A stretch of 32,505 nt of DNA. Source: Anaerolineae bacterium. GTDB taxonomy: Bacteria > Chloroflexota > Anaerolineae > Anaerolineales > Anaerolineaceae. The DNA lies in assembly GCA_011176685.1 (NCBI GenBank), contig DUED01000006.1, forward strand, positions 1 to 32,505, given 5' to 3'. The notes beneath the pieces were generated by a model. That model made no database searches. It saw nothing but the letters and a program-made list of their open reading frames with translations, and had not been told where the DNA came from. Every line of letters starts with the position of its first letter. Positions within the stretch are counted from its first letter, which is position 1. Below, one piece after another: positions 1-7,125 of this stretch. The translations under genes were made by a program, and so were the position numbers.

Positions 1-1
1 C

Positions 2-169
2 CTTGAAAAAGCCCTGCAAATCAACCCCAAAAGCAAGAAAGCGCGGAAGGGAATGCACTGGGCTGCCAGCCAATTGAAGGAAAAATCAGCGCGTAAGAAA
101 ATGAGCCGCTCTATAGATAAGACTACTGCAATAAAATTGGTAAGCGATAAAAAAGGGAGGTGTGCTAAT
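2..169 (+). CDS. Possible C-terminal tail of a TPR protein, in frame with the next gene
   Basis: Reading frame 2 is open from the left edge and continues without a stop into the permease that follows. Its first residues (LEKALQINPKSKKARKG) look like the end of a tetratricopeptide repeat, with the usual alanine, leucine, proline and lysine pattern. A lysine-rich linker of about 40 residues follows. TPR repeats are protein-interaction modules and are not part of ABC-2 permeases. The upstream gene may have lost its stop codon, a frameshift may lie in this stretch, or the two may form a true fusion. The permease has its own Shine-Dalgarno sequence, which favours two separate translation products. 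The identification rests on under 20 residues, so it is weak. Confidence 0.35.
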
Positions 170-1195
170 ATGCTGGCTGAATTTAAGCATACTATCCGCC
201 GCTTACGCGGTCAGGCCATCGGTTGGAGTATTGGTGTGGCTCTTTATGGTCTTATGATGGGCTCCTTCTATGACACCGTGACCAGCATGGAAGGATTAGA
301 CGAATTATTGAAGGGCTACCCGCAAGAAATGCTTGCTTTCTTCAGTAATATGACTGCAATCACCACTCCATGGGGTTATTTGGATACCGAATATTTCACT
401 CTTATGAACATGATCATCGGCATATTCACAATTGGAACTTGTGTGAATTTAATTGTAGGTGATGAGGAGAAAGGTCTGCTCGACCTCGTGCTTGCGCATC
501 CAATCAGCCGCTCGGGGCTCTATTGGAATCGGTTGTTGGCATTCTTCACCGTGATTGCAGCGATCCTGCTCATTGCCTGGTTGAGCTTGGTAATACCTTC
601 CAGCGCTTTTGGATTCGACCTTACACCCAAAGAATTTTTACGTCCATTTCTTTCCCTATTCGCAATTTCAATGTTTTTCAGCACTCTTGCCTTGCTGCTA
701 AGCTTCATTCTGCCATCAACACGCTTTGCTGGAATGCTTTCTGGCGCCCTGATGGTTCTCAATTTCTTGATGATCGGGCTCTCCAAGATCGATCCCGATC
801 TTGAACCATTCATGAAGTACACACCTATGTATTACTATCAGGGCGGGGAAGCAATGAATGGTTTAGAATGGGAATGGGTAATTGGTTTACTCGCTACGGC
901 TTTACTCTTTGCTCTGCTGGCCTGGATCCCATTCCTCAGGCGCGACATCCGAGTGAGTGGAGAACACAGTTGGCAGTTGCCCAGAATATTCCTGACACAT
1001 CTATTGGAAGAGGAAACACCAAGCCAAAAGTCAGAGGACCAGAAAAAACCCACCTGGGTTGTCATCTTATTAGCCGCTTTGGCATTTATTGTAATTTTCT
1101 GTGTAATCCCTCTGATCATCATCGAAGCAACCAATCAGTGGTGCAATTTATTTGCTGGATTCTTTAACTCGATGAGTCCGGGAGTTTGTCCGTAA
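170..1195 (+). CDS. ABC-2 type transporter permease
   Basis: This is a polytopic membrane protein of 341 residues, typical of ABC-2 family permeases, which work with a separate ATPase in export across the inner membrane. About six hydrophobic segments are visible, the first near residues 15-30. A conserved-looking stretch, LLDLVLAHPISRSGLYWNRL, matches the loop between the first membrane-segment pairs of ABC-2 permeases. A soluble acidic and lysine-rich loop (around residues 280-300) precedes the last membrane helix. I chose the ATG at 170 because a GGGAGG Shine-Dalgarno sequence lies at 155-160; the frame is also open to an ATG at 53, but that adds a hydrophilic TPR-like tail. No ATPase partner is inside the window, so the substrate is unknown. 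Confidence 0.8.
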   Translation: MLAEFKHTIRRLRGQAIGWSIGVALYGLMMGSFYDTVTSMEGLDELLKGYPQEMLAFFSNMTAITTPWGYLDTEYFTLMNMIIGIFTIGTCVNLIVGDEEKGLLDLVLAHPISRSGLYWNRLLAFFTVIAAILLIAWLSLVIPSSAFGFDLTPKEFLRPFLSLFAISMFFSTLALLLSFILPSTRFAGMLSGALMVLNFLMIGLSKIDPDLEPFMKYTPMYYYQGGEAMNGLEWEWVIGLLATALLFALLAWIPFLRRDIRVSGEHSWQLPRIFLTHLLEEETPSQKSEDQKKPTWVVILLAALAFIVIFCVIPLIIIEATNQWCNLFAGFFNSMSPGVCP

Positions 1196-1350
1196 TGTTT
1201 GATCATCTTCCTTTTGATGTTCTGTAAAAGATAATTAAATATGAGTGTCCTTTTTCTATAAACAGGACATATTCGGAAAGTGACATTAGGTCTTGGATAG
1301 ATCATTTTAATTTAAAACAGACAGATGACTTCTAAAACCCAATCAAAAGG

Positions 1351-1356
1351 TATAAT
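1351..1356 (+). promoter_or_regulatory. Probable -10 box before the GT2 gene
   Basis: A perfect TATAAT lies 11 nt before the ATG at 1368. No good -35 box is seen; TGACTT at 1326-1331 is a weak candidate with a 19-nt gap. If used, transcription would start only about 5 nt before the start codon. No Shine-Dalgarno sequence precedes this ATG. Confidence 0.5.
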
Positions 1357-1367
1357 TCTTTGAGCTT

Positions 1368-2417
1368 ATGGCAAAACAAAAAAAGATAAAACAATCAGTA
1401 GGCAATCCACATATTGCGGTAGTGATCCCTGCCTACAACGTTGCGACTCACATACGCAATGTGATTAAGAATATCCCCCCTGAAATAACGAATATCATCG
1501 TCGTGGATGATGTCAGCAAAGATGAGACTGCCTCGGTTGTACGCCGCACACGGTCAAAACGACTGCACCTGCTCAAGCACAAAAAAAATTGTGGGGTTGG
1601 CGGCGCTGTCCTAACCGGGTGCTCCTATGCGCTTGAGCTAGGGGCCGAAATAATTGTAAAAATGGACAGCGACGGTCAGATGGATCCAACTTACCTTACA
1701 GCATTGATCCAGCCCATCATAGATGGTAAAGCCGACTATACCAAGGGAAACCGCTTTTTACACGCCAGAGAGTTGAGAAAAATGCCCCTTAAGCGTCGCA
1801 TTGGTAATTTAGGCCTTACATTTCTGACAAAGTTAGCTAGCGGTTACTGGAACATCTTTGACCCTACCAACGGATTTACTGCAATCCATCGTGATGTGCT
1901 GCGATCATTGGATACAGAAGCGATTGCCTGGGATTATTTCTTTGAAACCAGCATGCTGTTAGAACTACACCGACTGCAAGCGAAAGTGATGGATGTGCCC
2001 ATGCCTGCACGCTATGCCGATGAGCCAAGTTCCATATCCCTTACGCATTCCTTGGTGAACTTTCCGGGCCAATTGCTATTCGGATTCCTAAAGCGGCTTT
2101 ATCAACAATATCTCCTCTTTGACTTCAACGCTGCCTCCATCTATTTCCTGCTTGGCTTACCTTTGCTGCTTTTTGGTGTCCTATGGGGACTAATCCACTG
2201 GTACATTTCAATTGATACAGGAGAAGTAGCTAGCACCGGAACGGTATTAATTGCAGTCCTACCAATCATCCTGGGCGTTCAGTTTCTGACACAAGCGCTT
2301 TCCCTGGATATCCACAGTGTTCCTCAGCAAGCAATCCATACCTGTGAGAAAATCCCAACCATGAACAACGCAAATCACTCATTAACAAATTATTGGCGAA
2401 AACAAACAACGGACTAA
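1368..2417 (+). CDS. Family 2 glycosyltransferase with C-terminal membrane anchor
   Basis: The protein (349 residues) begins with a GT-A fold typical of GT2 enzymes such as polyprenyl-phosphate sugar transferases. Visible motifs are VVIPAYN (residues 18-24), the acidic pair in VVDDVSKDE (45-53) and the metal-binding KMDSDGQMDP (98-107). Two hydrophobic segments near residues 254-305 form a C-terminal membrane anchor. The family moves a sugar from a nucleotide donor, often to a lipid phosphate on the cytoplasmic face; the sugar here cannot be read from sequence. The start is the ATG at 1368, which has a close -10 box and no ribosome-binding site. A secreted glycoside hydrolase-like gene follows on the same strand. 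Confidence 0.85.
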   Translation: MAKQKKIKQSVGNPHIAVVIPAYNVATHIRNVIKNIPPEITNIIVVDDVSKDETASVVRRTRSKRLHLLKHKKNCGVGGAVLTGCSYALELGAEIIVKMDSDGQMDPTYLTALIQPIIDGKADYTKGNRFLHARELRKMPLKRRIGNLGLTFLTKLASGYWNIFDPTNGFTAIHRDVLRSLDTEAIAWDYFFETSMLLELHRLQAKVMDVPMPARYADEPSSISLTHSLVNFPGQLLFGFLKRLYQQYLLFDFNAASIYFLLGLPLLLFGVLWGLIHWYISIDTGEVASTGTVLIAVLPIILGVQFLTQALSLDIHSVPQQAIHTCEKIPTMNNANHSLTNYWRKQTTD

Positions 2418-2488
2418 TTAAAAAGCGTACTGCGTGATAGCGCAATAGGAAATTACCAAACCCACATAATATTTATTTTTACCGTCGA

Positions 2489-2497
2489 TGATATAAA
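2489..2497 (+). promoter_or_regulatory. Possible extended -10 promoter before the GH5-like gene
   Basis: TGATATAAA matches the extended -10 pattern TGnTATAAT at eight of nine positions. It ends 6 nt before the GTG at 2504, so the transcript could begin on or within a few bases of the start codon. No clear -35 box is visible. Confidence 0.4.
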
Positions 2498-2503
2498 AGA
2501 ATA

Positions 2504-3856
2504 GTGTTGAAAAAGAGATTAACGTTTTTTTTATTATTTGCCTTCAATTTTTTCACTGCCTGCAATCCCTTTGTGGAATTCAATACTCTGGAAGAAATGA
2601 ATACCGCATCTGAAACCGCGACCCCTTTCTCTGCTGTTCTACTCACTCCCAGTCAACCTAAAAAAGAAATCACGCCTGCCGACATTCACTCTAAATGGGA
2701 TTTATGGTCAAGCGGTGTATCTCTTCTTAGAGGAGCAAACGTTTGGCAAGCGCTAGTACTCTCTAAAGTAGATGGGGTTGTGTTCAAAGGCGATGGCAGG
2801 GTTGGCCCTCCTTTCACACAAGAGGATTTTTACAACCTGGCATCATTAGGGGCAAATTATGTGGTAATTTCAGGTCCTGGGCTGTTTACAGAGAAGCCCC
2901 CTTATCAAGTGGACATGGAAGTCCAGGAAAACCTTGACCACTTGCTTGAAATGATTGCCAACGCAGACATGTTTGCCACTATTGCGTTACGCTCCGGCCC
3001 TGGTAAAGCAGAATGGAGTTTGTGCTGTTGGGGTGAACCCTACTACCGCGGATATTTCAATGACCGCATCTGGACTGACTCAGCAGCCCAGCAAGCGTGG
3101 GTAGATATGTGGCAATATACTGCTGAAAGATACCACGACAATCCAATCGTAGTGGGTTATAAACTCATGGTTGAACCTAATGCAAGCGAAGTATTATTCA
3201 ATATATCCGAACCCGAAGAATTTCATAAGTATTACAGCGGATCACTGGCTGACTGGAACATACTTTATCCTCAAATTGTTACTGGTATCCGCAAAACTGA
3301 TTCAGAAACCCCCATTCTGGTAGGTAGCGATGGATACAGCAGCATCAACTGGCTGCCCTTCCTTAAACCGGTTAACGATCTATATATCGTTTATGTTGTA
3401 CATCAATATAGTCCCTACGAGCAATACACCCACCAGGACCCATGGGGAAACAATTCCTACCCTGACACTTTTGACACAAATAATGACCGCAAAGAAGAAA
3501 CATTTGATCGCAACTGGCTGATAAACCTGTTGCTGCCAGTCAGCAACTATTTCCTTGAAAATAATTCACCAATAGCTGTGGACGAATTTGGCATTTGCCG
3601 CTGGGTGCCGGGAGCAGCAGAATATATGTACGACCTGATGGGATTGTTTGAAGAAAATAGTTGGAATTATGCCATTTGGGAATGGGCGACTTCCTACAGA
3701 CCCTTTGAAGAAGAGGTTCACGATTTCAATTTCCGCTTCGGCAGCGATCCCAAATTACGCTTTTCTATTGAGAATAGTCCACTTATGGACGTAATCATGT
3801 ATTATTGGAGTATGAATATTATCCGACCCTCAAATGTAAATTTTGTTAATAAATAA
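2504..3856 (+). CDS. Secreted GH5-like glycoside hydrolase lipoprotein
   Basis: The 450-residue product opens with two lysines, a hydrophobic core and a lipobox (FTAC, Cys20), so it should be exported and lipid-anchored. The mature part resembles clan GH-A glycosidases, especially family 5 (cellulase-like): LLRGANVW near residue 74, an acid/base candidate Glu224 in LMVEPN, a HQYSPYEQYTHQ segment at 300-311 with the family-5 look, and a nucleophile candidate Glu361 in VDEFG. The residue before Glu224 is valine, whereas GH-A enzymes nearly always have asparagine there. The start is uncertain between GTG 2504 and TTG 2507; no Shine-Dalgarno is visible. It probably trims a beta-glycan outside the cell, but the substrate is unknown. 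Confidence 0.7.
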   Translation: MLKKRLTFFLLFAFNFFTACNPFVEFNTLEEMNTASETATPFSAVLLTPSQPKKEITPADIHSKWDLWSSGVSLLRGANVWQALVLSKVDGVVFKGDGRVGPPFTQEDFYNLASLGANYVVISGPGLFTEKPPYQVDMEVQENLDHLLEMIANADMFATIALRSGPGKAEWSLCCWGEPYYRGYFNDRIWTDSAAQQAWVDMWQYTAERYHDNPIVVGYKLMVEPNASEVLFNISEPEEFHKYYSGSLADWNILYPQIVTGIRKTDSETPILVGSDGYSSINWLPFLKPVNDLYIVYVVHQYSPYEQYTHQDPWGNNSYPDTFDTNNDRKEETFDRNWLINLLLPVSNYFLENNSPIAVDEFGICRWVPGAAEYMYDLMGLFEENSWNYAIWEWATSYRPFEEEVHDFNFRFGSDPKLRFSIENSPLMDVIMYYWSMNIIRPSNVNFVNK

Positions 3857-4161
3857 ATTACTTTTAGAATGATTTTAATTACATCATAATAACTACTGTC
3901 CCCATCCATCACCCATTTGATTTGTCTTAAAGGGATTAAACACAAATAATTAAAGTCGAATTTATAGTTATCATCGCAATTTCCAACTTGCACTAAGCCT
4001 CCAACCTCTCTAAAATTAATGTTATCTAGTTTACCAAGGGAGTTTTCCACTCCAAAATTTCATTACTTTTTTAAATCAATATCGTTACAGTGCGCAGATT
4101 TTACCAGTATTCAGTCATTCCTTGCGACAGTCTCTTGTTTCTCTTATAATCAAGCTTCTCA
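3857..4161 (+). other. 305-nt intergenic region, AT-rich
   Basis: This gap separates the GH5-like gene from the DUF2085 gene. It is AT-rich and I see no RNA gene, hairpin terminator or repeat. Its right end carries the promoter at 4122-4150. A minus-strand open frame (3802-4050) overlaps the end of the GH5 gene and has no recognisable features. Confidence 0.6.
4122..4150 (+). promoter_or_regulatory. Sigma-70-like promoter for the DUF2085 gene
   Basis: TTGCGA (4122-4127) and a perfect TATAAT (4145-4150) are separated by 17 nt, the ideal spacing. The predicted transcription start, about 7 nt after the -10 box, lies roughly 5 nt before the ATG at 4162. That leaves no room for a Shine-Dalgarno sequence, so the mRNA would be nearly leaderless. 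Confidence 0.7.
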
Positions 4162-4947
4162 ATGAATATTCAAGCTAATCATATAATCAAGCGCATATTA
4201 CCGAATTTTTTACTTAGTGCTGCAATTATTGCTGTTGTGGTTTTCTGGTGGCAAATGACTCCACCAGGTTTGATAGGAAAAGCAAAAGCTATTGGCTCAT
4301 CTGTTTGCCATCAGATCCAATCCCACTCCTTTAAGGTTGGTGAAGATGTTTTTCCTCTCTGCAGTCGCTGTACAGGTATGTATTTAGGAAATTTTATTGG
4401 TCTAGTAATTCTTTTTACCAAAGGTAAAAAAGCCGGCATACCATCTCGAGGAATCATTCTAATACTAATACTATTCGCAACCCTATGGGCTGCCGATGGC
4501 ATCAAATCACTTCTCTATGATCTGAACCACGTAGCGTTTCTTTATACACCCAACAATTCCTTACGTCTGTTTACCGGATTGGGGATGGGTTTAAGTATGT
4601 CTTCTATACTCGTGCCTCTTTTCAATATGACTATGTGGGCAAAATATGAAAATAAACCCGCAATTGAAACCCTTCCACAGTTTTGTATTCTTCTTGTTAC
4701 AGCTTTATTTTTTGCTTTTCTTGTACTGCTTCAGAACAAAATCCTGCTCACTGTTTTTGCGTATATAACTACAGGAACAGTATTAGTGCTGCTCACGCTT
4801 TTGTACACTGTGTTATGGACTTTAATATTCAAGCAGGAAAATTCATTTAAAAAGACAACAGATCTGATCCCAAATCTAATGCCAGGCTTCCTTACTACCA
4901 TGATCCAGATTACTTTTTTCAACCTGATGCGAATTGCCCTTTATTGA
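4162..4947 (+). CDS. DUF2085 family membrane protein
   Basis: The 261-residue protein has about six membrane segments. It carries the DUF2085 signature: a Cys-His-Gln (Cys49, His50) followed by a Cys-x-x-Cys (PLCSRCTGMYLGNF, Cys67 and Cys70). The conserved cysteines and histidine look like a metal or redox site facing one side of the membrane, but no biochemical function is established for the family. The ATG at 4162 sits 11 nt after a strong -10 box and has no ribosome-binding site. A DUF4126 membrane protein follows 47 nt downstream and has its own Shine-Dalgarno sequence, so the two are probably co-transcribed. Confidence 0.8.
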   Translation: MNIQANHIIKRILPNFLLSAAIIAVVVFWWQMTPPGLIGKAKAIGSSVCHQIQSHSFKVGEDVFPLCSRCTGMYLGNFIGLVILFTKGKKAGIPSRGIILILILFATLWAADGIKSLLYDLNHVAFLYTPNNSLRLFTGLGMGLSMSSILVPLFNMTMWAKYENKPAIETLPQFCILLVTALFFAFLVLLQNKILLTVFAYITTGTVLVLLTLLYTVLWTLIFKQENSFKKTTDLIPNLMPGFLTTMIQITFFNLMRIALY

Positions 4948-4994
4948 AAATAAAAGCCAAGTGGATTATATTTACGTACTAGAAGGAGAAATGA

Positions 4995-5558
4995 ATGGAA
5001 ATATTGCAAGAAATCTTTTCCGCCTTTGGGCTTTCTGCCAGCGCTGGATTAAACGCATACATTCCGTTGCTGGTCACTGCCCTGCTGGCACGGTTCACAG
5101 ATTTAATCACGTTGAATCAGCCCTGGGATACACTGACCAACTGGTGGATTATCGGGTTATTATTTGTACTTGCAACGATCGAATTCTTTGTAGACAAAGT
5201 GCCTGTAGTTAACCACGTCAATGATGCAATTCAGACTTTAATCCGACCAACAGCCGGTGCGATCATATTTGCCGCCAGCACAAATGTAGTCACAGATATC
5301 CATCCCATATTGGCGCTTGGTCTGGGTTTAGTAGTAGCAGGTAGTGTGCATATTTTCAAATCAGCCGCTATTCGCCCTACTATTACAGCGACAACCGGTG
5401 GAACTGCTAATGTACCAGTCAGCGTAGCGGAAGATGTAACCTCAACGACCCTTTCGGTACTTTCAATTGTGGTACCTATCGCAGTTGCCAGCATTCTGGT
5501 ACTGTTCGTCACCTGGGCTGTATGGTATTTTGTGCTACGACCAAAAATTACTTATTGA
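4995..5558 (+). CDS. DUF4126 family membrane protein
   Basis: The 187-residue protein has four or five hydrophobic segments and family-typical sequence: FGLSASAGLNAYIPLL near the N-terminus, then VPVVNHVNDAIQTLIRP and a small-residue-rich AAST stretch. DUF4126 proteins are small integral membrane proteins of unknown function. The start is fixed by AGGAG at 4983-4988, 7 nt before ATG 4995; another ATG at 4991 is in a different frame. The stop codon lies only 4 nt from that of the convergent DUF402 gene, so no intrinsic terminator fits between them. Confidence 0.8.
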   Translation: MEILQEIFSAFGLSASAGLNAYIPLLVTALLARFTDLITLNQPWDTLTNWWIIGLLFVLATIEFFVDKVPVVNHVNDAIQTLIRPTAGAIIFAASTNVVTDIHPILALGLGLVVAGSVHIFKSAAIRPTITATTGGTANVPVSVAEDVTSTTLSVLSIVVPIAVASILVLFVTWAVWYFVLRPKITY

Positions 5559-5562
5559 TTAT

Positions 5563-6042
5563 TTATCCCAATAAGAGAAAAATATCAAAGCTAGATAAAT
5601 CTGAGAATAAGGCTTTAAGTTCTTGCATGGCGTCAATAGCTTTTTTCTTATCCGCTTCAAGCAGGCCCAGCTCTTCAAACTCATCACTATCCAAAACTGA
5701 GTATCTACCATCAGAATAAACAAGCAAATCCAATGCTAGATCATCATAAATAATTACACCATCCTTAATAATAGCCGGACGGGTAACATTACAGTACCAT
5801 GCCTTAAGGTTGTTGTCATCGCGATCACGCACCTCATATACATTGAACCACTTAGTAGCTGGATACACCTCTATGAAATGATCTCCCTCTCGAAAACATA
5901 CTCCATGGAAACTCAGGTCTGAATGGTTGAAGCGTGCCTTAAGAACAACCCCCTTTTTATTCCATATAAGGATTTCTCCTTTATAACGCCACACCTCTCT
6001 CCCAGTATAATCGCGCTTGATAACGGTTGCAGTAGATTTCAT
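5563..6042 (-). CDS. DUF402 family nucleotide/phosphate-ester hydrolase
   Basis: The 159-residue protein matches the DUF402 (FomD/NtdP-like) family, a beta-barrel fold whose studied members hydrolyse nucleoside di- and triphosphates or related phosphate esters with a divalent metal. Visible motifs: YEVRDRD (residues 69-75), the hallmark AWYCNVTRP (81-89), and the acidic cluster DDLALDLLV (100-108) followed by VLDSDEFEEL (116-125). The ATG overlaps the stop of the upstream ATPase gene by 4 nt, which implies translational coupling. It is the last gene of the TPP-riboswitch operon. Action on a thiamine phosphate is a reasonable guess from this position but is not shown by the sequence. Confidence 0.8.
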   Translation of the reverse strand: MKSTATVIKRDYTGREVWRYKGEILIWNKKGVVLKARFNHSDLSFHGVCFREGDHFIEVYPATKWFNVYEVRDRDDNNLKAWYCNVTRPAIIKDGVIIYDDLALDLLVYSDGRYSVLDSDEFEELGLLEADKKKAIDAMQELKALFSDLSSFDIFLLLG

Positions 6043-7088
6043 TGCACTTTAAAGCACATAATATCTTTTGGATAAATATAGAAATTCATTTTTTCACCAA
6101 TATTTAAAGCCCTTTTACTGTAAAAAGAAAAAACCATTTTCTTATTACAACGCAATTTAATTATGAACCTCCCTCCTCTAAATAATATATCCTCAACTGC
6201 CCCATAAAATTGATTCTTCTCCACTGATTCTCCCTTATATTCTATCCCCTCGGGACGAAAAACCAACACAACTGATTCATCAAGATGTAAATCCGTAACA
6301 TTTCGACAATCAACCCTGAACTCCCCCAATTCCGTGCGGATTCTCAATGGATGTTCAAGAATAACCCTGCCGGCTACTTGATTATCGAACCCTAGGAAGC
6401 TCGCCACCCAAAGATTGACTGGATTCTTGTAAAGAGCCACCGCGGACTCATCTTGTTCAACAATCCCACCATGCAATACAATAACCCTATCTGCAATTGC
6501 AAAAGCTTCTTCCTGATCATGCGTGACATAAATAGTGGGAATAGAAAAAGACCTCAACAATGAACGCAATTCGTCCATCAACTGGTCACGCAGGGATCGA
6601 TCCAACGCTCCCAGGGGTTCATCCAGCATTAATAATTTCGGATCGGGGGCAATTGTACGGGCAAGTGCTACTCTCTGTTGCTCCCCACCAGAAAGGTCTG
6701 TAATACCGCGTTTGATAAAGTCAAACATACGTACCATTTTGAGCACCTGTTCCACTCTATTATCAATCCTTTCTTTTGTCCAACCCTGCATGCGCAGTCC
6801 AAAAGCCACATTCTCAAACACTGTTAGATGTGGAAACAAAGCATAATCCTGAAACATTAAACCAAAACGTCTGCGATGGGCAGGTATATCCACCAAATCT
6901 TTCCCTCCCCACCGAATTTGCCCGTCTTCCGGCCCCTCCAGTCCAGCAATAATTTTTAATAATGTAGTCTTACCGCTGCCGGAAGGGCCTAAAAGGCAAA
7001 CCACCTCCTTCTTCCTCACTCGGAATGATACGCCTTGCAGTAACGGTTTATCTTCGTACTCCTTGTAGATTTCATGAACTTCCAGCAT
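6039..7088 (-). CDS. thiQ: Thiamine ABC transporter ATP-binding protein
   Basis: A 349-residue ABC ATPase with all canonical motifs: Walker A GPSGSGKT (34-41), Q-loop MFQDYALFPH (78-87), signature LSGGEQQRVALAR (132-144), Walker B LLMLDEP (152-158) and switch His190 in YVTHDQEEAF. The extra 120-140 residues at the C-terminus resemble a TOBE-type regulatory domain, as in spermidine- or iron-type importers; E. coli ThiQ is shorter and lacks it. AAGGA lies 7 nt before ATG 7088. Its place after the permease and under a TPP riboswitch supports thiamine or thiamine phosphates as substrate. On protein sequence alone an iron or molybdate-like importer could not be excluded. Confidence 0.85.
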   Translation of the reverse strand: MLEVHEIYKEYEDKPLLQGVSFRVRKKEVVCLLGPSGSGKTTLLKIIAGLEGPEDGQIRWGGKDLVDIPAHRRRFGLMFQDYALFPHLTVFENVAFGLRMQGWTKERIDNRVEQVLKMVRMFDFIKRGITDLSGGEQQRVALARTIAPDPKLLMLDEPLGALDRSLRDQLMDELRSLLRSFSIPTIYVTHDQEEAFAIADRVIVLHGGIVEQDESAVALYKNPVNLWVASFLGFDNQVAGRVILEHPLRIRTELGEFRVDCRNVTDLHLDESVVLVFRPEGIEYKGESVEKNQFYGAVEDILFRGGRFIIKLRCNKKMVFSFYSKRALNIGEKMNFYIYPKDIMCFKVQ

Positions 7089-7125
7089 GTTTAATCCTTA
7101 TTGAAATTTTTATTGCTAATGAAAG

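Noticed and set aside
1245-1269. TGTCC/GGACA inverted repeat after the permease
   Set aside because: The stem is only 5 bp with a 14-nt loop and no following T-run, so it is not a convincing terminator.
3802-4050. Minus-strand open frame of 82 codons
   Set aside because: It overlaps the end of the GH5-like gene, has no Shine-Dalgarno or known motif, and looks like AT-rich non-coding sequence.
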